From: Panicum virgatum | Taxonomy: Eukaryota; Streptophyta; Magnoliopsida; Poales; Poaceae | NCBI RefSeq assembly: GCF_016808335.1 | Contig: NC_053142.1 | Location: 4,026,094 to 4,090,093 of the forward strand | Reading direction: 5' to 3' | DNA: 64,000 bases | Shown here: positions 58,401-64,000 of the stretch, one piece after another | How the letters are laid out: every line of letters starts with the position of its first letter | Numbering within the stretch: position 1 is the first letter of the stretch | Position numbers and translations under genes: made by a program | The notes under the pieces: generated by a model | Databases searched by the model: none | What the model was told of the DNA's origin: nothing | What the model saw: the letters and a program-made list of their open reading frames with translations, nothing else

Positions 58401-59560
58401 CCCATGAATTGGGAGGCGTTCAGGCATCTCCACCAAAAGTCACTCTAGTGAAGAAGAGGAGGAGAACCAGTGCTTTAGCCGGAGCACCTCAAGGCCATTC
58501 CGGTGGTTCCGCATCAGGGCCGTGGCATTGGATGCACAAAGGAGGAGGCTTCTGTTCCTTCGCCGAGGGAGGGAGCAGCAGGGGAAGCCTGACAGCTGCC
58601 CAGGCTGGGCTCACCATCCAAAAGCAAATAGCACCGGTCGCCGCCATCCCCGCATTCGCTTTCCATCGATGATGGCGCTGCGTTCACCGGAGCCGCTGTC
58701 AATCTCTGCCTATGAAAATTGGGGAAGCCGGCTCGACCGCCTCGTCCAATGGCCACAGCCACCACCGAAGCGATGTGAGTGGAAGGAGAGGAGGACCAGC
58801 CCCCTCGCAGACGCCACCTCTGCTGCTCCGCTTCCGGCTCCGCGTACGTGCTCACACTTGGACAATGGGCAACAGCAAGGAACAATACGTGGAGAGCAAC
58901 GGGTTGGGGAGGGCGGTCGGCGGCGTGATGCAGATGGGTGAAGGTGATCAGGCAAAGCGTACTTGGCGAGCGAGATTGAACGTGGGTACAGCGGGCAGGT
59001 GAGCGGAGGCGCAGTGAAATCGAGATAGGGACGAGCACCTGACATGTGTAATAGCGCCGGTGCGGTTCCCCCGGCTTACGGCCGCGCTCGGTGACGCAGC
59101 TCGCCTGGCCTGCGCGGCACGGCCCCGTAGCCGCCGCCGGGGAAGTCTGGCCTGCGCCCGCAACCGAGGCCGCCGACAGGGACCGCTGAAGCTCGCTTGC
59201 CTGCGAGGCCAGGCCCCGTAGCTGCCGCCGGGGAAGTCTAGCCTGCGCCCGCAGCCGAGGTCGCCGACGGGGACGGCCGCATCTCGCTTGCCTGCGAGGC
59301 CCAGCCCCGGAGCCACCGCTTTGATGTGAATGGGACTATGGGAGGGTGGGGGAGTATGACGCGGATGGAAGTGGATGGAGGGGAGGCGGCGGAATCTCGC
59401 GGACGAGGAGCAGGAAGCAGCGGATGGAGATAGTTGTGCGGGGAAAAGGGATGTGGGTGCTGCGGCGCATGGAAGGGGAAGGAAAGGGACGCTTGATTGG
59501 CGGGACAGGCGCGGTCCTCGCCAGCGGGATCAGAGTTGGGTACACGGGCGGGTAAGAAAT
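58401..59560. other. GC-rich block, no identifiable gene
   Basis: High GC with overlapping ORFs on both strands (Pro/Arg/Ala-rich), none with a recognisable domain. It could be a CpG-rich leader or first exon of a transposon or unknown gene. Contains a 91-bp tandem repeat. Confidence 0.4.
59123..59310. repeat. 91-bp tandem repeat, two copies plus start of a third
   Basis: CCCCGTAGC...GCCGCCGGGGAAGTCT...GCGCCCGCA...CTTGCCTGCGAGGCC begins at 59123 and 59214, and a diverged CCCCGGAGCC at 59305 starts a third unit. Confidence 0.8.
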
Positions 59561-60142
59561 TTGCACGGTGAGAAAAGTAGCGGCAGAAAGTCAGAAACGT
59601 TTTGCAGTCTACTGTTTTTTCTTGTCCCACAAAACTTTCTCCCAGTTTGGTACTGCCAGATGGGGCTCTTGTGAGGGGTACGTGAATGTTTTTAGTGAGA
59701 AGTGTTTTCAATTGTTTTGGTTCTTTATAATGTGTATAGATGTAGATACACTTTGTAGAGGTCGGAACTCATTTTCATTATCTAAAATAAAAATGTGTTC
59801 ATAAAGCCCGCAGCTGCAGTGTATTATGCTTCGCTCATCATAGTACACCACATATTTGCGTGCGTCATCCTTATCGTAATCCATTCAGTGTACTTGAATG
59901 AATTTATATGCAATGCTCCTCTCTCATATTGTAAAGTTCCCTGATTTGTACAAGTAATAACAAATTCTTTTATACATGACCCTTTGTGTAAATTGAACGT
60001 GCGTGCCTCTCAATTGGAAGCTCTAGGCGCAGTTTCTTTGTGACCATATTATAAGACACATAAGATGCCTAAACCTAGAGTCCGATCCTTAGTGGGAAAG
60101 ATGCCATCACGTTAGCTAAACCATTCAAGTTATACTTGGTTT
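59561..60142. other. AT-rich gene-free stretch
   Basis: No gene or complete element recognised. Confidence 0.35.
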
Positions 60143-60830
60143 TTGGTGGAAAGTGTCTCCGGGGAGAACGAACACTACAACAGCCGCGAGATGCACACGG
60201 AGGCAAGATGCTGGAGAGGCGAGACTGTGCGATGTCTTCGGACTAGTGTCCGATTTCTGTTCCTTCTGTATTCAACCCCCCATCAAGGACAATTACATGG
60301 ATATTTATAGGCGGCGGTTCATCTACCCGCTCTCCAAATTACACTGCGATGCCCCTCAACTGCTAGATTCCTAAAATATTCCATGAGCATAAAAATAATG
60401 GTACACCTTGATAATGGTTTACAGCCAAGCAACCAACCCTAGCACACCACAGGCCCCGTAGCCATCTTCGTCCATCAGTTGCGTGGGTCTTCGCTCGCGT
60501 GCCCAAGCCTTGGGCCTTCGGCCCATTTCGTGACTTCTCCAGGTCGCCAGCGCCCATCCCTCGTATCCTGTCGAAGGCCTCCTTCCGTAGCCATCTTCGT
60601 CCATCGGTTGCGTGGGTCTTCGCTCGCGTGCCCAAGCCTTGGGCCTTCGGCCCATTTCGTGACTTCTCCAGGTCGCCAGCGCCCATCCCTCGTATCCTGC
60701 CGAAGGCCTCCTTCCTCGAGGTCCTCGCCTGACAGACAAAGCGTTTCGGGCCTCATCATTCTTGATCGTCGCGGTCCACGCCTTCGTTGACGACCCTTCG
60801 GCGCGGGGGCCGAAGATGGCGTCCCCAACA
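60143..60830 (-). mobile_element. Gypsy-type solo LTR
   Basis: Minus orientation: starts (reverse) TGTTGGGGACGCC and ends CCACCAA. GGTTT flanks both ends (60138-60142 and 60831-60835). A minus-strand TATA box CCTATAAATATCC is at about 60301-60313. It is related to the LTR at 14469-14965. It contains a 129-bp tandem duplication. No coding domain. Confidence 0.75.
60457..60714. repeat. 129-bp tandem duplication inside the LTR
   Basis: The unit starting CGTAGCCATCTTCGTCCATC at 60457 is repeated from 60586 with about two differences. It creates repeated minus-strand ORFs (43 residues per unit) that are not genes. Confidence 0.9.
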
Positions 60831-61024
60831 GGTTTTCCTACCAAATTTGATTAAGCGGCTATTATTACCCTAGGAACAATAGATGTGATATAAGATTTTA
60901 TTTTGACAACAGAGAACTATAAGATTTAAATATTTATCTACGTCCTTATTTGGAGTATGGATGCATTGAGCTTTGATTAAATTCCCGTTCAGATACATGA
61001 ACTAAATTTTCGGTCTAAAGTTTA

Positions 61025-61282
61025 CTCCCTCCGTCCGGAAATGATCTACGTATTTTGACTAGGAAAAGTCAAACTTTATAAACTTTGACTAATAATTAGT
61101 TAAATTATATGTATAATTAGTTTATAAAATTTATGTCAATACATATGTATTCAAAGAGGTTTTGAGATGACATTGAGTTATTCGTAATTGACATTATATT
61201 CTAAGAGTGATTAATAAGTCAAACTTTACTTCGAATGACTTTCTCTAGTCAAAATATGTAGATCATTTCCGAACGGAGGGAG
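61025..61282. mobile_element. Stowaway MITE
   Basis: Terminal inverted repeats CTCCCTCCGTCCGGAAATGA and, at the other end, TCATTTCCGAACGGAGGGAG. TA flanks both sides (61023-61024 and 61283-61284). Length 258 bp, the classic Tc1/mariner-derived Stowaway structure. Confidence 0.95.
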
Positions 61283-61914
61283 TATTTCATTAGGTGATCT
61301 ATTCAATTGGACTAAAATGTCTACTAATAAAATTTAGTTCCACCCAACCAAAGTTTAGTCCAATTGTCCTCAAAATCCATCTAGTTTCGTGCAGTACATT
61401 TGACTAATTATCTCGCTGCTATTATATGTGCAAATCCGTGTTGTTGGCTAGCTACCACAATATTGCTTTACCATTTACTTATTTATATATCACAGATGCT
61501 TTTTCCCTATGAGCTTGGTTTTAGCTTTTTCTGTCTGCTAATGCTGGATATGAACAAATATACCGTGAAGTTACTAATGTGATTACTCCCTTTCTCAGTC
61601 CGCTGGGGGAGGCGCGGGGGGTCAATGTTGACTTCTGTGCTAAGGCCTTGTCCAACGGGAATCGACTTCGCTAGCTCACCTCAGATTCTTTCCGACGTGG
61701 AATTGAGAGAAGGGTGAGAGACGGCCACGCCAGCGACTATTCCCTCGCTAGCTCATGACACTACTTTTCATACTTGCGGGGTCTACCATCTTCTCTCACC
61801 TCATTTACCGGGCACGACGAGCTTGAGCAGGAGGTGAGCCCGCTCGGCGCTCGGCCACGCGGCGCTTCTGCTGGTTCCTGACGGGTCCCATAGACACTTT
61901 GAGAAATGTGCAAT
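61283..61914. other. Gene-free stretch
   Basis: AT-rich then GC-rich, no supported gene. Confidence 0.35.
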
Positions 61915-62354
61915 CGTCAACCCATCCTCATCACGATGAAATTTCCCAAGATTACCCGGGCCTCTCGGCCAAGGCTATATACTCGTTGAATACATCAGTG
62001 TAGCGCGCGTGCGGCCCAGAACATCTAAGAGCATCACAGACCTGTTATTGCCTCAAACTTCCGTGGCCTAAACGGCCATAGTCCCTCTAAGAAGCTAGCT
62101 GCGGAGGGATGGCTCCGCATAGCTAGTTAGCAGGCTGAGGTCTCATTCGTTAACGGAATTAACCAAACAAATCGCTCCACCAACTAAGAACGGTCATGCA
62201 CCACCACCCATAGAATCAAGAAAGAGCTCTCCGTCTGTCAATCCTTGCTATGTTTGGACCTGGTAAGTTTCCCCATGTTGAGTCAAATTAAGCCGCAGGC
62301 TCCACGCCTGGTGGTGCCCTTCCGTCAATTTCTTTAAGTTTCAGCCTTGCGACC
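61915..62354 (-). pseudogene. 18S rRNA gene fragment
   Basis: Reverse complement matches about 440 nt of the 3' third of plant nuclear 18S rRNA, from GGTCGCAAGGCTGAAACTTA through GGCACCACCAGGCGTGGAGC, TTAATTCCGTTAACGAA, TAACAGGTCTGTGATGC and AACGAGTATATAGCC to AATTTCATCGTGATGAGGAT. It has several substitutions against the conserved sequence and lacks the rest of the gene. It is a non-functional rDNA insertion. Confidence 0.92.
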
Positions 62355-62720
62355 AAGCTCACTAACAACCAGACCGAGTATGAAGCTATTTGTAGGGGTT
62401 TGGAGCTGCTCCTAGAGGCTGGAGCCGAAGCGATTGAAATCTTTGGCCACTCAAGGTGGTAATCCATCAGCTCACGGAAGATTACAACTGTGCCAGCGAC
62501 CTACTACACCCATACTTCATCAAATGCCAGGACCTGATGCTAGATTCCGCCAAGTCACCCTCGCTTGGCTGCCCTGGGAGCAAAACGATGAAGCGAACAG
62601 GTTGGTGCAGGCTGCATCTAGTCACGTACCGCAAGCTGATGATATTTCGGTTCAAATATTACAGTTGACCATTGCTGATTGGAGAGCCGATCTCCTCCAC
62701 TACTTGAAGGGAGCGGAGCT
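62355..62720 (+). pseudogene. Gypsy RNase H fragment
   Basis: Starts exactly where 18S similarity stops. It reads [20 protein letters not shown] and [10 protein letters not shown], then after a frameshift [20 protein letters not shown], and after another shift [20 protein letters not shown] and [11 protein letters not shown]. This is the RNase H domain and the following linker of a grass Gypsy polyprotein. RT and integrase are absent. Confidence 0.85.
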
Positions 62721-63055
62721 TGGGCTTTTTTTTTTATATGACTTGGAAACTGCTGCAACAGTTTACCGAAATAGAATCAGTCCAGACCCTATATTCTTGA
62801 CAGCAGAATCTTCCTCAACTGGTGGATTTTATGCCATCAAAAGAAGAGGTCAGGTTTTGCATGCCACAGTTAATGATGCAACTGTTGTGCCTTTTGTCAG
62901 CGGTCAAGTACGGTCTTCTGTACTTCTAGACTCCCCTTTCTTATCTATGTATCAGATACTTCTTTTAAGTTTTAACACAATTTTGGTAGTTAAACAACCT
63001 TGAGCTCGCGGTAAATCTTGCCAAGAGGGCTAATCTTCCTCGTGCTGAGAATTTG
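62721..63055 (+). pseudogene. Clathrin heavy chain gene fragment (two exons and an intron)
   Basis: Exon a (about 62721-62907) encodes [20 protein letters not shown] and [20 protein letters not shown], then VVPFVSGQ, which is the end of the N-terminal propeller of plant clathrin heavy chain. An 82-bp GT-AG intron (62908-62989) is retained. Exon b (62990-63055) reads [22 protein letters not shown] and ends at GTAAGC. The phase is kept throughout. Upstream, the frame is open into the Gypsy fragment. Intron retention means it was moved as DNA. No further exon is recognisable to 64000, though a long intron continuing past the window cannot be excluded. Confidence 0.85.
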
Positions 63056-64000
63056 GTAAGCTCCATTACTGAGATGACTTATGTGGATGCTATTTTGTTG
63101 GCCATGCTTTCTTGGCTGTTTTGATGCTCATTTGCTCAAGAGGAAACTAATATGGATTAGCAAACGGTGTGACCCAATATTTCTTGAGAAACCAGGAGGG
63201 GCAAGTCCCTATTGATTAGCAAACTAATATGGAAAAATGGAAACAGAGCTATGTACATCGTTAAAAAAAAGAAAAAAGAAAAAGAAAAGAAACAGAGAAA
63301 AAAGAAAAAGAAAAGAAACAGAGTTATGTACAGCAATGCAAAAAGGAGCAACTAGATGTTATCTATTTGAATGGCATATCTTGTCAAAATGTTTGCTTCA
63401 TCAATTCATTTCATATCTTTCAGTCCCAAATGTGTTTATTGTTGGGAAGACCACATATTTGACCATTGGCTGATTTTGAGCATATGGCACCAGCTGGTTT
63501 CCACCTATAGCTTGTTGTTTTAGGGGATTTTCTATCACTGTCATTGCCCCACAGGTTCTTATGTTGCTTGTACTTTAGTGATTTCCAAGAGCTATATGCA
63601 TGTACAGAATTCTTTTTGCCAAAGCTTCACAGATGTGTCCAGAGATTTAAAATTGCACACATAACCGACTTCTGTACTGCTTCATTTGTTTCTACTATGT
63701 GTATTAGGATTTGAAAGTCTTTTGCGATGTACTTAACTACCAATCTCTTACAATGTATCATCAATCGCTACAAGACTAATGGTGTATAAGAAGATATCTG
63801 AATGAAATATGAATGCATTCGTACAACTTTGATACACTAAGCATGCATATCATTTAACTAGTTCAGATTTGACCTTTTAAAATCCAAATTTGCCTTTGTA
63901 AATGAACGGTGCCTCTGGGAAAAAATAGCTTCAAAATAACATGTAGACATTCATGGGCTTTTCAAAGAAACTACTTTTCATACATATTCCATTTCTCAGT
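63056..64000. other. Intron-like or intergenic sequence after the clathrin fragment
   Basis: No further clathrin exon was found. A purine-rich low-complexity tract (AAAAGAAAC-type repeats) lies at 63260-63325. Otherwise AT-rich. Confidence 0.4.

Noticed and set aside
60363..60844. Repeated-unit ORFs of 103-141 codons on both strands
   Set aside because: Produced by the 129-bp tandem duplication inside an LTR.

Overview
This is a nuclear segment of a grass genome, probably Panicoideae-like. The reasons are a CpG-rich first exon in a monocot-type Mg-chelatase H gene, spliceosomal introns, an 18S rDNA fragment of plant type, and dense nested grass transposons: Stowaway and Tourist-like MITEs, CACTA elements with TTTTGTCCCGG subterminal repeats, Gypsy and Copia LTRs, LINEs, a TRIM and a SINE. 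The species assignment is inference. Only one gene looks fully intact and cellular: CHLH/GUN5 (minus strand, 12258 to 7185). Its four exons give a 1393-residue plastid-targeted protein, and its first intron uses a GC donor.

Layout. 1-5.1 kb: a decayed LINE (minus) split by a 3728-bp solo LTR with a 5-bp target duplication. 5.1-7.2 kb: unassigned sequence, a small CACTA-type remnant and the CHLH 3' flank. 7.2-12.9 kb: CHLH and its promoter region. 12.9-19.1 kb: a duplicated CHLH-upstream/Gypsy-leader segment, a Gypsy LTR, a DNA-transposon-like end, a broken Copia gag-like ORF with primer binding site, and GC-rich sequence with long G runs. 19-23 kb: AT-rich sequence with two nested MITEs of one family and a non-autonomous CACTA-like element. 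23.5-25.9 kb: a DUF4220/DUF594 membrane-protein gene with frame disruptions. 26.2-28.3 kb: a second LTR of the family at 1.1-4.9 kb.

28.6-43.6 kb: a 12.2-kb, nearly complete CACTA element that sits exactly between two ungapped 1289-bp direct repeats, each holding a MITE and a decayed DUF4220 fragment. It carries a TNP2 transposase (one in-frame stop) and a multi-exon second gene ending in a Ulp1-like protease domain. 44-48.4 kb: a Gypsy-type region with degenerate ~70-bp repeats and a gypsy-associated ORF. 48.4-49.6 kb: LINE zinc-knuckle remnant and a TRIM. 50.8-51.4 kb: FAR1-like fragment. 51.4-56.2 kb: a 5'-truncated LINE split by a 1287-bp Copia-type solo LTR. 57.0-57.3 kb: a SINE with a 15-bp target duplication. 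58.4-59.6 kb: GC-rich block. 60.1-60.8 kb: Gypsy solo LTR. 61.0-61.3 kb: Stowaway MITE. 61.9-63.1 kb: a mosaic of 18S rDNA, Gypsy RNase H and a clathrin heavy chain gene fragment, with an open reading frame running from the Gypsy part into the clathrin part.

No operon-like cooperation exists here. The window shows one chlorophyll-biosynthesis gene beside layered transposon insertions. The most informative events are the CACTA-mediated segmental duplication and the Gypsy-clathrin chimera.
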